Source: Galactobacter valiniphilus
GTDB taxonomy: Bacteria; Actinomycetota; Actinomycetes; Actinomycetales; Micrococcaceae
Assembly (NCBI RefSeq): GCF_003575975.1
Contig: NZ_QQXK01000030.1
Span: 1-42,644, forward strand
Length of the DNA stretch: 42,644 bases
Reading direction: 5' to 3'
Position numbers and translations under genes: made by a program. Below the pieces are notes generated by a model that saw only the letters and a list, made by a program, of their open reading frames with translations, ran no database searches and was not told the DNA's origin. This document shows, piece after piece, positions 16,818 to 23,815 of the stretch (positions within the stretch are counted from its first letter, which is position 1; each line of letters starts with the position of its first letter).

Positions 16818-18026
16818 TTAGGGGTGGGTTTTGGCCCAGGTGTTCGCCCCGTCAGCGACGGCGGCGGCGATCTTCTCGTAGGCGCGTACCGTCACAGGGC
16901 GGGCTTGGGCCCAGTCCACGGTGGAGCCGGAGGCGAGCTGCGGCTCGAACGGCGCATCAATGAACGTCGCAGAGGGGCCGAAGATCTGCACGAGCTGGCC
17001 GCGCATCACCCGCGCTGCCTTCGCATCGCCGGTTCGCCCCGGGACCAGGACGACCACGGCTCGTTCGTAGAGCTCGCGGTAACGCAGATTTCCGGTAGTG
17101 GCGGTGAGGGTGTCGAGCTGCTGGATCATCTGCAGCACGGAGCGCTGTCCCTTGCCGGTGAGGTGCATGGGGATCACGAGCTGATCGGCCACGTCCAGGG
17201 CGGCCAGCCAGTTCGGGGCGATGGTGTTGTTGCCCGTGTCCAGGATCGTGAGGTTCCAGAACCGCTGCACGGTCTCCAGGATCGAGGAGAAGTTCTCCCG
17301 CGTGATCATCTGCATCCGCGCCGGGTCGTGGTGCGAGGCCAGCACTGAGAAGCGGCTGTTGCCCTGGTGACGGGTGAAGGCCCGCACGTCCCCTGCACGC
17401 ACACCCGCGTGTGAGAGCGAGTCCAACGCCTCGAGCAGATCCGTCACGGTTCGCGTGGAACCATCGGACTGGGCCAGGGCCGCGAGGGTGCCCATGGTCT
17501 CGTTGTTATCCCACGCCAGCACGGCGTGCTCGCTGCGCGTGCCGAACGTCGCGCCCAGGGCCAGGGCCGTGGGCGACTTGCCCTCTCCCCCGCCAGGGTT
17601 GGCGACCATGATCGTCACCGGCCGCGGGAACACCCGCTGAATCGTGGACACGTGCTCACGGCTCGCGGCCTCCACCTTGCCCGGGGCAAGCTTGATCAAC
17701 CCGCCCGTCAGCTTTGAGAGCCCAGCGCGCCACCCCTCCTGTGCCGGCAACGGCTTCCCCACAGGGACCGGCGCCTGCAGCGCCTCCATGCGCTCAGCCA
17801 GACTCTGCGGCTCAGGGGCCGGGGCAGGTGCGGGGGCGGTGGGCTGTACCTCGCGCGCGCGCTCGCGCGGAACGGTGAAGCCCCCAGAAGGTGCTGCACC
17901 GTAGCCCACGGCCGGGTAGGCAGTCGCGTCGGCCTGTTCGTCCGCCGCCTGCTTTTTCTTTGCGTTCGGGTCTAGAGATTGCACAAGAGCATCCTGTGGT
18001 CGCTCCATGCCGGGCCAACTAGTCAT
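16818..18026 (-). CDS. ParA/MinD-like P-loop ATPase, first gene of transfer operon
   Basis: This encodes 402 aa. Residues 1-110 are Pro/Ala-rich and disordered (PAPAPAPEPQ). The C-terminal 290 residues form a SIMIBI-type ATPase: P-loop ANPGGGEGKSPTALALG (around 143-159), then AWDNNETMGTLAAL and LTILDTGNNTIAPNW as the Walker B-like strand. The Lys that opens the usual KGGxGKT motif is replaced (PGGGEGKS), so it departs from true ParA. The layout of a Pro-rich N-terminus plus a ParA-like domain recalls ESX secretion ATPases (EspI type). It is preceded by a GAGGGGGG ribosome site and a shared divergent promoter region. Confidence 0.75.
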   Translation of the reverse strand: MTSWPGMERPQDALVQSLDPNAKKKQAADEQADATAYPAVGYGAAPSGGFTVPRERAREVQPTAPAPAPAPEPQSLAERMEALQAPVPVGKPLPAQEGWRAGLSKLTGGLIKLAPGKVEAASREHVSTIQRVFPRPVTIMVANPGGGEGKSPTALALGATFGTRSEHAVLAWDNNETMGTLAALAQSDGSTRTVTDLLEALDSLSHAGVRAGDVRAFTRHQGNSRFSVLASHHDPARMQMITRENFSSILETVQRFWNLTILDTGNNTIAPNWLAALDVADQLVIPMHLTGKGQRSVLQMIQQLDTLTATTGNLRYRELYERAVVVLVPGRTGDAKAARVMRGQLVQIFGPSATFIDAPFEPQLASGSTVDWAQARPVTVRAYEKIAAAVADGANTWAKTHP

Positions 18027-18081
18027 CGAAACCCCCCTCGGGTTTACAAATTCTTTGAGCTAGTTACATGACAGTGTAAGC

Positions 18082-18110
18082 TTGCTCTGATTCAACTCTA
18101 ACACTATTCT
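18082..18110 (+). promoter_or_regulatory. Possible promoter in divergent region
   Basis: TTGCTC, 17 bp, TATTCT lies in the AT-rich gap (18027-18199) between the leftward transfer operon and the rightward HTH-lipoprotein-hydrolase operon. The same gap contains AGTGT (18072) and ACACT (18101) as inverted half-sites. Both operons are presumably controlled from here, perhaps by the double-HTH protein encoded immediately downstream. Promoter match is only moderate. Confidence 0.35.
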
Positions 18111-18199
18111 GATTGGTAGGGGCAGGGCACAGATGATGGAAGAACGGTGTCAGAGTAGGGTTTGGGGCTGACGCTTCCCCCAAGGCAACGGAGTTCCAC

Positions 18200-18697
18200 A
18201 TGGACGGGCTTGAAAAGATGCTTGAGGGCTACCCGGCCTTCTTGTCGATCCACGAGATCTCGGAGGTGCTGCGCAATGACGTTGATGCGATCCGCAACCG
18301 CCTCCGCGACGGACTGCTGCCGGGATTCCAACCGATCGGCCTGCGCTGGGCCATGGCCAAGAGCGAACTCATCGACTACCTGCGCTCCACCCGCAACACC
18401 ACCAACGGCACTCTCACGGGGGATGCCGCTCCGAGCCGAAGCGTCGACGAGATCCTCGACGAAATCCTTGAGCCCTACCCGAACTTCCTGAACGTCCCCG
18501 AGGTCTCCGAGATCCTGCGCATCGACCCGGCCGCCACACGCGTGAGGCTGAAGGAAGGCACCCTTCCCGGGTACCAGCCCACCGGCCAACGCTGGATCGT
18601 GGCCAAGTCGGAGCTGCACGAATACCTCGCAGGGACACACAACTCCCGAACACGAGCGAAAGACCACGACGATGAACCCGACTCCGAGGACATCTAA
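18200..18697 (+). CDS. Protein with two tandem excisionase-like HTH domains
   Basis: This 165-aa protein consists of an internal duplication. Domain 1 spans about residues 11-66 (YPAFLSIHEISEVL ... LRWAMAKSELIDYL). Domain 2 spans about 92-145 (YPNFLNVPEVSEIL ... QRWIVAKSELHEYL). Each copy has the pattern of small Xis/MerR-like winged-helix domains: LSxxEIxxxL, then RxxLxxGxLPGxQ, then RWxxxKSELxxYL. The linker and the C-terminus are acidic. Two covalently joined DNA-binding domains could bind a direct-repeat site as a monomer. Its position at the divergent junction suggests it regulates both transfer operons or joins the relaxosome (inference). Confidence 0.75.
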   Translation: MDGLEKMLEGYPAFLSIHEISEVLRNDVDAIRNRLRDGLLPGFQPIGLRWAMAKSELIDYLRSTRNTTNGTLTGDAAPSRSVDEILDEILEPYPNFLNVPEVSEILRIDPAATRVRLKEGTLPGYQPTGQRWIVAKSELHEYLAGTHNSRTRAKDHDDEPDSEDI

Positions 18698-19217
18698 GAA
18701 CGCACTCACCGCCTCGGCGGCAGCCCTGGTGCTGCCGCTGCTGCTGGGTGCTTGCTCCGCCAGCACCAGCCAGCCAGCATCCTCCGCCGCGTCCACCTCG
18801 GGCGCGGCGGTGCCGTCTCTGCATCACGACGAGGGCTCCGACCTCGGCCTGGAAGGCCCCACCGGCTCCCCCACCCCCGTGAGCACACCGGCTTGGAACA
18901 AGGCCGAGCAGGAGCGTGCGGCCGACATCGCCCACCGGGCCGCGGCGGCGTTCGTGGATACGAAGGTCTCGGCGCAGATCTGGCGACAGAACCTCGCCGG
19001 CTTCCTCACCCAAGACGCCCAGGCGCTGTACTCCACGGCCTCCAACGAATCCATGCCCTACGGAGCCGTCACCAAGGTCGGCGCCCCGGTCCAGGACAAA
19101 GCCCACCCGATGTTCATCGACGTACCCGTCCAGGTCGAAGGCGGGGCCCTGACGATCAAGCTGCAGTACAACGACGACTACACGAAGCTGCTGGTCTACA
19201 AGATCGATCCGGCCTAA
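18672..19217 (+). CDS. Lipoprotein of the conjugation cluster
   Basis: This encodes 181 aa with a lipoprotein signal: basic N-terminus, hydrophobic core, then the lipobox LLGAC with the acylated Cys at about residue 28. A Ser/Thr/Ala-rich linker follows. The folded part (about residues 75-181) looks like a small alpha/beta domain of VirB8/NTF2 type (AAAAFVDTKVSAQIWRQNL ... LTIKLQYNDDYTKLLVYKI), but that fold call is tentative. The gene overlaps the HTH gene by 26 bases and lies 15 bases before the hydrolase gene, so the three form one operon. It likely sits on the outer face of the membrane as part of the mating channel. Confidence 0.7.
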   Translation: MNPTPRTSKNALTASAAALVLPLLLGACSASTSQPASSAASTSGAAVPSLHHDEGSDLGLEGPTGSPTPVSTPAWNKAEQERAADIAHRAAAAFVDTKVSAQIWRQNLAGFLTQDAQALYSTASNESMPYGAVTKVGAPVQDKAHPMFIDVPVQVEGGALTIKLQYNDDYTKLLVYKIDPA

Positions 19218-19232
19218 GAACGGGCGCAGATC

Positions 19233-20429
19233 ATGAAGAAGCCTGCCGCGATCGCCACCGCCGCCGTCCTCGCCCTCGGCGGGGTGCTGGCCATCCCCGT
19301 CCTGCTGGATAACCCCACCACCCCCGCCGCTCAAGCGGCGGATCAGTGCGGGGCCGGCGCCACCATCGGCACCGTGAACGTCTCCGCCCTGCCCGTGCAG
19401 AACGTTGGCACATACGGGGCCAAACAGCTGCGCAACGCGGCCATCATCATCAACGAAGCCTCCAAGGCCGGCGTGGGCCGCAAGGGCGCGGTCATCGCGC
19501 TGATGACCGCCATGCAGGAATCGACCCTGCTCAATCACGCCAACGACGGCTCCTTCATCCGGCCCGCCACCTCGAGCGTGCTCAGCGCGGCGGCGTGGGC
19601 CAAGGCCCGCACCGTGGCCATGGAATCCATGAAGTACCCCCACGAAGCCGTCGGCTCGGACTGGGACTCCATCGGCCTGTACCAACAACGCCCCTCCGCC
19701 GGCTGGGGCACCGTCGAGCAGATCATGAACCCCTCCTACTCCGCAGCCACCTTCATGCAACGCATGAAGAAGATCCCCGACTGGGAACACAAGGCCTACG
19801 GCCAGGTCGCCCAGGCCGTACAGATCTCCGCGTTTCCCGACGCCTACAACAAGCACCAGAGGACAGCAGAGAAAATCATCGACGCCCTCGCCCTCGCCGG
19901 CGTCACCGTCACCGTCACCGATGCCACCGACGCCGGCACCAACCCCGTGCCGGGCTCCTGCGCCACCAACACCGGAGGCTTCTACGGCACCGTCTCCGCC
20001 CAGGGTTGGGTGCAGCCAGTGAAGACCTACACCGGCACCCCCTCGGGCTTCGGAGCCCCCAGGGCCGGATACCTGCACATGGGCGAGGACTTCTCCGCCC
20101 CCAAGAACACGCCGATCTATGCCACAGCAGACGGCAAGGTCACCCGATCCAGCTGCTCCGACCTGGCCGCAGGCCGCTCCCCCTGCCAGATCCAGATCGA
20201 CCACGGCGACGAGAACGGCCAACGCATCAGCACGCTCTACGTGCACATGTTCGCCGACGGACTCATCGCCAAAGTCGGAGACCAAGTCAAAGCCGGCGAC
20301 CACATCGCCAACGTCGGCACCAACGGCAACTCCACCGGCTACCACCTGCACTTCGAAGTCTGGCGCGACAAGACCCCCATCTCCCCCATCCCCTTCCTGC
20401 AAGCCCACGGCGTCACCCTCAAACCCTGA
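19233..20429 (+). CDS. Secreted lysozyme-like plus M23 peptidoglycan hydrolase (VirB1 analogue)
   Basis: This encodes 398 aa. Residues 1-35 form a signal peptide (LAIPVLLDNP ... AAQAAD). Residues 45-215 form a lytic-transglycosylase-like domain with Glu in MTAMQEST and the conserved DSIGLYQQRPSAGWGT. Residues 240-398 form a LytM/M23 endopeptidase with zinc ligands in HMGED (H282, D286) and HLH (371-373). The dual activity should cut glycan strands and peptide cross-links to open the wall for the mating channel, as VirB1-type enzymes do. It is the last gene of the rightward operon, followed by a strong terminator. Confidence 0.88.
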   Translation: MKKPAAIATAAVLALGGVLAIPVLLDNPTTPAAQAADQCGAGATIGTVNVSALPVQNVGTYGAKQLRNAAIIINEASKAGVGRKGAVIALMTAMQESTLLNHANDGSFIRPATSSVLSAAAWAKARTVAMESMKYPHEAVGSDWDSIGLYQQRPSAGWGTVEQIMNPSYSAATFMQRMKKIPDWEHKAYGQVAQAVQISAFPDAYNKHQRTAEKIIDALALAGVTVTVTDATDAGTNPVPGSCATNTGGFYGTVSAQGWVQPVKTYTGTPSGFGAPRAGYLHMGEDFSAPKNTPIYATADGKVTRSSCSDLAAGRSPCQIQIDHGDENGQRISTLYVHMFADGLIAKVGDQVKAGDHIANVGTNGNSTGYHLHFEVWRDKTPISPIPFLQAHGVTLKP

Positions 20430-20562
20430 GCCCGATTCGAGCAATGTCGGACGCTCTGGGTAGGGTGTGGCCTGGCTTAGCTCATGGGGGCTGAGTCCCG
20501 AGGAGATCGGGGGATCCTCCGCGGAGACGAACGCGCAGCCCTGAGGCTTGCGCGAAACGTCA

Positions 20563-20603
20563 GAAGAGGCCCACCGCGGGAGCACAAACCGGTGGGCCTC
20601 TTC
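20563..20603 (+). terminator. Strong hairpin terminator
   Basis: A perfect 14-bp stem, GAAGAGGCCCACCG (20563-20576) with its complement at 20590-20603, encloses a 13-nt loop. It lies 134 bases after the hydrolase gene and ends the rightward operon. The U tract is weak. The 134 bases before it are GC-rich and folded-looking but contain no gene I can support. Confidence 0.7.
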
Positions 20604-20634
20604 CCATATCCCGACACCACGCCCACAACGGTCC

Positions 20635-20663
20635 TCGACATACAAAGACAACACCGTTACGTT
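20635..20663 (+). promoter_or_regulatory. Candidate promoter between two terminators
   Basis: TCGACA (5 of 6 to the -35 consensus), 17 bp, TACGTT. No open reading frame of credible length follows before the next terminator, which is why I suspect a short non-coding transcript. The same -35 hexamer, TCGACA, recurs in the three cassette promoters further right. Confidence 0.4.
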
Positions 20664-20667
20664 TGCG

Positions 20668-20797
20668 GGGTGCGGCCGATCGAACGTTCGGTTCCCCCAC
20701 CGGTCGCTCTCACCGCACACCACAGCGTTCCTTCTCCCAGGGGGACGCGCGTCGAAGGCCCCCACCCCTGTCCGGGTGGGGGCCTTTCGCGTTTTCC
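20668..20797 (+). ncRNA. Candidate small RNA
   Basis: The segment lies between a promoter-like site and a textbook rho-independent terminator. GTGCGG (about 20669-20674) can pair with CCGCAC (20713-20718), enclosing the hairpin CGAACGTTCG. A C-rich single-stranded stretch and the terminator stem follow. The predicted length is about 120 nt. No coding frame is convincing. It sits downstream of the transfer genes and upstream of replication genes, so an antisense or regulatory role in plasmid control is possible. The call rests on layout only. Confidence 0.4.
20755..20797 (+). terminator. Rho-independent terminator
   Basis: A perfect 13-bp stem, AAGGCCCCCACCC (20755-20767) with its complement at 20774-20786, has a 6-nt loop and is followed by a T-rich stretch (TTTCGCGTTTT). 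This is the best terminator between the transfer and replication regions. Confidence 0.85.
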
Positions 20798-20878
20798 CAC
20801 TAAAAGAACTCATCACCGTCCGCACTCTCGGCGCACTCTCAGGCGTGTCCGCCTCAGCCGTACGAGCGCCACTAGAGT

Positions 20879-20961
20879 ATGCATTATATGTTCTTCCTTT
20901 GCATCATGCATAGGTGCATGGCAAACTGGTTGGAGCAGGTCGCCATGATTGGGGAATGCAT
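20879..20961. promoter_or_regulatory. ATGCAT cluster, possible operator
   Basis: ATGCAT occurs at 20879-20884, 20906-20911 and 20956-20961, with GTGCAT at 20914-20919. The palindromic hexamer is rare in such GC-rich DNA, yet it clusters around the promoter and start of the small HTH gene, partly in a TATATG-containing AT-rich patch. Autoregulation by the encoded HTH protein is a reasonable guess. Confidence 0.35.
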
Positions 20962-21276
20962 GATGAGCAACAAGTTGGGTCGCGCCGGACAGAAGCCCGC
21001 AGCGTGATGGAGCGGCTAAACGCGGCCTTTGATGGCGCCCGCGATCTTCTAGAAGGGCTGGACGCGGTGGAAGCGCGCGTGCTCAACGAGCCAGTCCCCC
21101 AGGTTCTTCTGGACACGGCATCACGCGTACAGGAGGCAAGCCAACAGCTACAAAGCGGCCTCCGTGAGCTCGTGGAGTACATGATCGAGGACCGCGGGGT
21201 GTCACGGAAGAAAGTGGCAGAACATCTTGGGCTCAGCCCAAGCACCGTTGCCCGATGGATGCAAGAACGGGAGTAG
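20914..21276 (+). CDS. Small DNA-binding protein with C-terminal HTH
   Basis: This encodes up to 120 aa. Residues 30-90 are helical (MERLNAAFDGARDLLEGL, then VEYMIEDRG). The C-terminus (VSRKKVAEHLGLSPSTVARWM) is a clear helix-turn-helix of the resolvase/Xre-like class. The start is uncertain: GTG 20914, ATG 20956 and ATG 21007 are in frame. A 20-codon frame from ATG 20945 with a good GGAGCAGG site ends in a TGA that overlaps ATG 21007, so the shorter product could be made by coupling to a leader. Position upstream of rep suggests copy-number or partition control (inference). Confidence 0.6.
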   Translation: MHGKLVGAGRHDWGMHDEQQVGSRRTEARSVMERLNAAFDGARDLLEGLDAVEARVLNEPVPQVLLDTASRVQEASQQLQSGLRELVEYMIEDRGVSRKKVAEHLGLSPSTVARWMQERE

Positions 21277-21348
21277 ACACGCCGCACCAGATCCCGTTAC
21301 GGAAACCGTTAACGTGCGAACCTGTTCCAGGAACCATCAGGAGGAACC

Positions 21349-21564
21349 ATGCCTAGACCGTCAAAGGGCGATCGCAAGCCTGTGGCTGTCCGCGTACCCC
21401 GTGAGGTGCACGAGCAGCTCATGGAGATCAAGCGCCTGACCAACGTTGACGTGACTGACCAGCTCTCGGGGCTCGTCATCGACTACGCCTCCCGGGCCCT
21501 CCGTGAGGCACAGAGCTCACACAAGTCCACGCTGTTCGAGGAGGCTCACGCCAAGAGCGCCTAG
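21349..21564 (+). CDS. Small ribbon-helix-helix-like protein
   Basis: This encodes 71 aa from ATG 21349, nine bases after a consensus AGGAGG. It begins basic (MPRPSKGDRKP), then VAVRVPREVHEQLMEIKRL followed by a helix (VTDQLSGLVIDYASRAL). The strand plus two helices fit a ribbon-helix-helix DNA-binding or antitoxin-like protein. No toxin partner is adjacent. A rho-independent terminator follows within ten bases, so it forms its own unit or ends the unit starting at 20914. A role in rep or par control is inferred from location. Confidence 0.65.
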   Translation: MPRPSKGDRKPVAVRVPREVHEQLMEIKRLTNVDVTDQLSGLVIDYASRALREAQSSHKSTLFEEAHAKSA

Positions 21565-21571
21565 AACGAGA

Positions 21572-21595
21572 AGAGCCCCGCCGAAGCGGGGCTCT
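21572..21595 (+). terminator. Rho-independent terminator
   Basis: Stem AGAGCCCCGC/GCGGGGCTCT (10 bp, CGAA loop), seven bases after the ribbon-helix-helix gene. The downstream sequence TGTAAAAG gives only a poor U tract. Confidence 0.7.
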
Positions 21596-21613
21596 GTAAA
21601 AGTCTCGGAACCG

Positions 21614-21648
21614 AATCACCCTCAGAGTTTGGCGACCACGAGGTGATT
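21614..21648 (+). promoter_or_regulatory. Leader hairpin before rep
   Basis: AATCACC (21614-21620) pairs with GGTGATT (21642-21648), and flanking CC/GG extend the stem. It lies between the upstream terminator and the GAAGGAGG ribosome site of rep. Hairpins in rep leaders are common targets for copy-number control by antisense RNA, but no antisense promoter is obvious here. Confidence 0.3.
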
Positions 21649-21686
21649 GGGTCCATCAACTACACCCTCCGAAGGAGGACTTTGTT

Positions 21687-23069
21687 GTGCCCAGCATACC
21701 GCTGGTGTTGCCTGACGCAACATCAGGGGGGCGTGTTGACAGCAACTTCACACCGCCCCTCTCCCCCGCCGTCGAACAGCGCACTGCTGGAACGTGTGCA
21801 GGTAGCCGCCATGCTTCGTGCGGAGGCCGCGCCTGCACCAGTGGCCTGGCGAAGCCTCTAGGCCGGCCCACGGGCTACGGCGCCCCCACGTTCGATGGCT
21901 CCCACCGCCGGCGCGTCTCACGCCTGCGTGAGACCTCCCGCAAGAACGTCGTCTCAGCGATTCCTCCGGGTTCCCTTGCCGTCGACCACACCCTGCAGAC
22001 CTGGCGTGCGCTCCTCGAGCTGCCCGGCTACCAGCTGGCCCGTAAAGACCGCCGCCTGACCCTCGCCCGCGTGCTCTGGGTGCTGATGCGCTGCGCCGAC
22101 TTCGACACCATGACCACCAGGCCCACGTGGGCCGTGTTGCAGGAGCGCACCGGCCGCTCCCGCAACGCCGTGGCCACTGCACTGCGTCAGCTGCGTGCCT
22201 GGGGCCTGATCGGCATTGTTGCCTCCGGTCGCCAGGCCGACCACGCCGCCAAAGACGCCGATGGCCAGCGCTGCAACGAGGCCGCCGTCTACGTCCTCTG
22301 CCGCCCCGCCGGCCGCGGCCTCCGAGCTCTTCCGGTGCTACCGGCACACGCCGAAGCAGTCGCCCGCCGTGAAGGCGCAGCCCGCCTGGCTGTGGAAGAA
22401 AAAAATACCCCTCCCGCGAAGCGGTTCTCACCTACTCAAGTTGAAGGAACCTCACACGCGCGCGAGGAAAAAAACCAAGATGTGGAGCCGCTTCGCGGCC
22501 CTGACTCATCCAGGCGCGGCGCAAGCGCCGCGCAGCCTCACCTACCCGCAGATCGGCAAGAACTCACGTGGGAACGTCATCGAACGATGGCTTCTGACGG
22601 AAGCCGCCTGGCCGGGCTTTCCACTCTGCGGAATCTCAATCCCGCCCTCCGGGTGCTCTCGCTGCGCGACCTCCGGTCGCTCATGCGTCATCACCTCGAC
22701 GCCGGCTACACCGTGGCCGACCTCCACCACGCACTCAACCACCGCCCCTCCCCCGACCCACGCACCGGCCGCGAACATTGGGGTCCTCTCCCCGAGGCTC
22801 GCCAGGACCAAACCCCCGTAGACCACCAACGTGTGCTGCGCGAAGTACTCCGCTACCGCCTCGCCTGCTGGATCACGGCCGCCGGCGAGGTCATGCGAAG
22901 CCCCGACCAACGCATCAGCGCCGAAGCGGCCAGACTCCACGCCCAGCACCGCGCCTACCTCGCCCGCCGCGCCGGCGCGGAGGCAACCCGTGAGGCTTTG
23001 GCGCCAGTGGCCTCGAGCTGGGCTGCACGGATCCGGGAGGATCTAGCAGCTCGCCGCTCAAAGCATTAA
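21687..23069 (+). CDS. rep: Probable plasmid replication initiator (winged-helix Rep)
   Basis: This encodes 460 aa from GTG 21687, eight bases after GAAGGAGG. Residues 100-190 form a winged-helix unit (TLARVLWVLMRCADFD ... PTWAVLQERTGRSRNAV, then ALRQLRAWGLIGIV). This is followed by a low-complexity linker (about 235-300) and a C-terminal helical domain with LRDLRSLMRHHLDAGYTVADL. The order wHTH, linker, helical domain resembles replication proteins of actinobacterial theta plasmids. Location directly before parAB supports that. The first 85 residues look unstructured, so a later start is possible. The linker-coding DNA itself carries origin-like repeats. A non-Rep wHTH regulator is the alternative. 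Confidence 0.6.
   Translation: MPSIPLVLPDATSGGRVDSNFTPPLSPAVEQRTAGTCAGSRHASCGGRACTSGLAKPLGRPTGYGAPTFDGSHRRRVSRLRETSRKNVVSAIPPGSLAVDHTLQTWRALLELPGYQLARKDRRLTLARVLWVLMRCADFDTMTTRPTWAVLQERTGRSRNAVATALRQLRAWGLIGIVASGRQADHAAKDADGQRCNEAAVYVLCRPAGRGLRALPVLPAHAEAVARREGAARLAVEEKNTPPAKRFSPTQVEGTSHAREEKNQDVEPLRGPDSSRRGASAAQPHLPADRQELTWERHRTMASDGSRLAGLSTLRNLNPALRVLSLRDLRSLMRHHLDAGYTVADLHHALNHRPSPDPRTGREHWGPLPEARQDQTPVDHQRVLREVLRYRLACWITAAGEVMRSPDQRISAEAARLHAQHRAYLARRAGAEATREALAPVASSWAARIREDLAARRSKH
22399..22533. other. oriV: Candidate replication origin inside rep
   Basis: Within the coding sequence for the Rep linker are two runs of seven A (22399-22405 and 22468-22474), a perfect 11-bp inverted pair (CCGCGAAGCGG at 22414-22424, CCGCTTCGCGG at 22488-22498) and a perfect 9-bp hairpin (GCGCGGCGC/GCGCCGCGC, 22514-22522 and 22525-22533). 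A-tracts beside inverted repeats are typical of plasmid origins, and several plasmids keep the origin inside rep. Confidence 0.35.
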
Positions 23070-23150
23070 GTTCCGAAGTTCATAACTTGAGACTTGTCAA
23101 GTTCGGAAGTGTCGATGTACCTTAGTTGTGAACTTCCAGAGTTGAGATCT
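23069..23150. promoter_or_regulatory. parS: Centromere-like repeats and parA promoter
   Basis: AAGTTCCGAAGTTC (23069-23082), AAGTTCGGAAGT (about 23100-23111) and GAACTTCCAGAGTT (23131-23144) repeat the half-sites AGTTC/GAACT found again inside the parB-like gene. A promoter-like TTGTCA (23095-23100), 18 bp, TACCTT overlaps the middle repeat. Binding here by the ParB-like protein would both mark the plasmid for segregation and repress parAB. Confidence 0.5.
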
Positions 23151-23169
23151 TCACACCCCAGGAGTAGAG

Positions 23170-23805
23170 ATGCGTGTCATCACTGTTTTGAACCAGAAGG
23201 GCGGCGTCGGCAAGAGCACCGTCCTCATGAACCTTGCCGCGGTGCTCCAGGAAGCAGGGATGAGCGTGCTCGTTGCCGACGTCGACCCCCAGGCCACCAG
23301 CTCCGGCGACTGGGCAGACAGCGCAGGCGAATCCCTCCCCTTCGACATCACCGGATCAACCAGCCCTGCGGAGCTCGCACAGCTGCGCCAGCTGCCCTAT
23401 GACGTTGTTCTCGTAGATACGCCCGGCTCAATGGAAGCCGGCGACGTTTTGGCCGCCGTGCTGTCCCAGAGCGATTTCGCGATCCTGCCGATGGAGCCCG
23501 GGCCGCTGTCCGTGAAGCCACTCATGCGCACGGTGGAGAAGCTTGTGGTCCCGGCCGGCGTCCCTTACCGCGTGCTCGTCAACAAGGTTGATCCGCGCGT
23601 GCAGCAGGATGCAGACGATGCACTTGAGATGTTGCGAACTTATGAAATTCCGCACTTCACTACTACACTGAGGACATACAAGGTTCACACCTTCGCACCA
23701 CTGGCGGGCGAAGTCGTGACGCAGTACACGGGTCGCGCATCCATGCGCGCCGTGGAGGACTTCAGGAAGCTGCACAGCGAGCTCCTGACCATCTGGGCAA
23801 AGTAA
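23170..23805 (+). CDS. parA: ParA family plasmid partition ATPase
   Basis: This encodes 211 aa, the usual size of small class Ib ParA proteins that lack an N-terminal HTH. The deviant Walker A is KGGVGKSTVLMNLAAVL (residues 11-27), Walker A' is VADVDPQATSSGDW (around 38-51), and Walker B is VVLVDTPGSMEAGD. It should pattern on nucleoid DNA and move plasmid copies bound by the partner protein. The start ATG 23170 follows GGAG. The parB-like gene begins ten bases after its stop. With no HTH, repression of the operon must come from the ParB-like protein. Confidence 0.92.
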   Translation: MRVITVLNQKGGVGKSTVLMNLAAVLQEAGMSVLVADVDPQATSSGDWADSAGESLPFDITGSTSPAELAQLRQLPYDVVLVDTPGSMEAGDVLAAVLSQSDFAILPMEPGPLSVKPLMRTVEKLVVPAGVPYRVLVNKVDPRVQQDADDALEMLRTYEIPHFTTTLRTYKVHTFAPLAGEVVTQYTGRASMRAVEDFRKLHSELLTIWAK

Positions 23806-23815
23806 GGGGTAGGCA

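Noticed and set aside
20430-20562. Segment with GGGGGATCC and GACGAAC resembling parts of the c-di-AMP (ydaO) riboswitch, followed by a terminator
   Set aside because: The conserved 3' block with CAGCTAAC is not present in the right place, and the region lies after the hydrolase gene rather than before it, so the resemblance is probably chance.
18414-20825. Open frame of 803 codons on the minus strand
   Set aside because: It runs antisense through three well-supported genes (HTH, lipoprotein, M23 hydrolase), is Gly/Val/Asp-rich as expected of GC-rich antisense frames, and has no recognisable motif.
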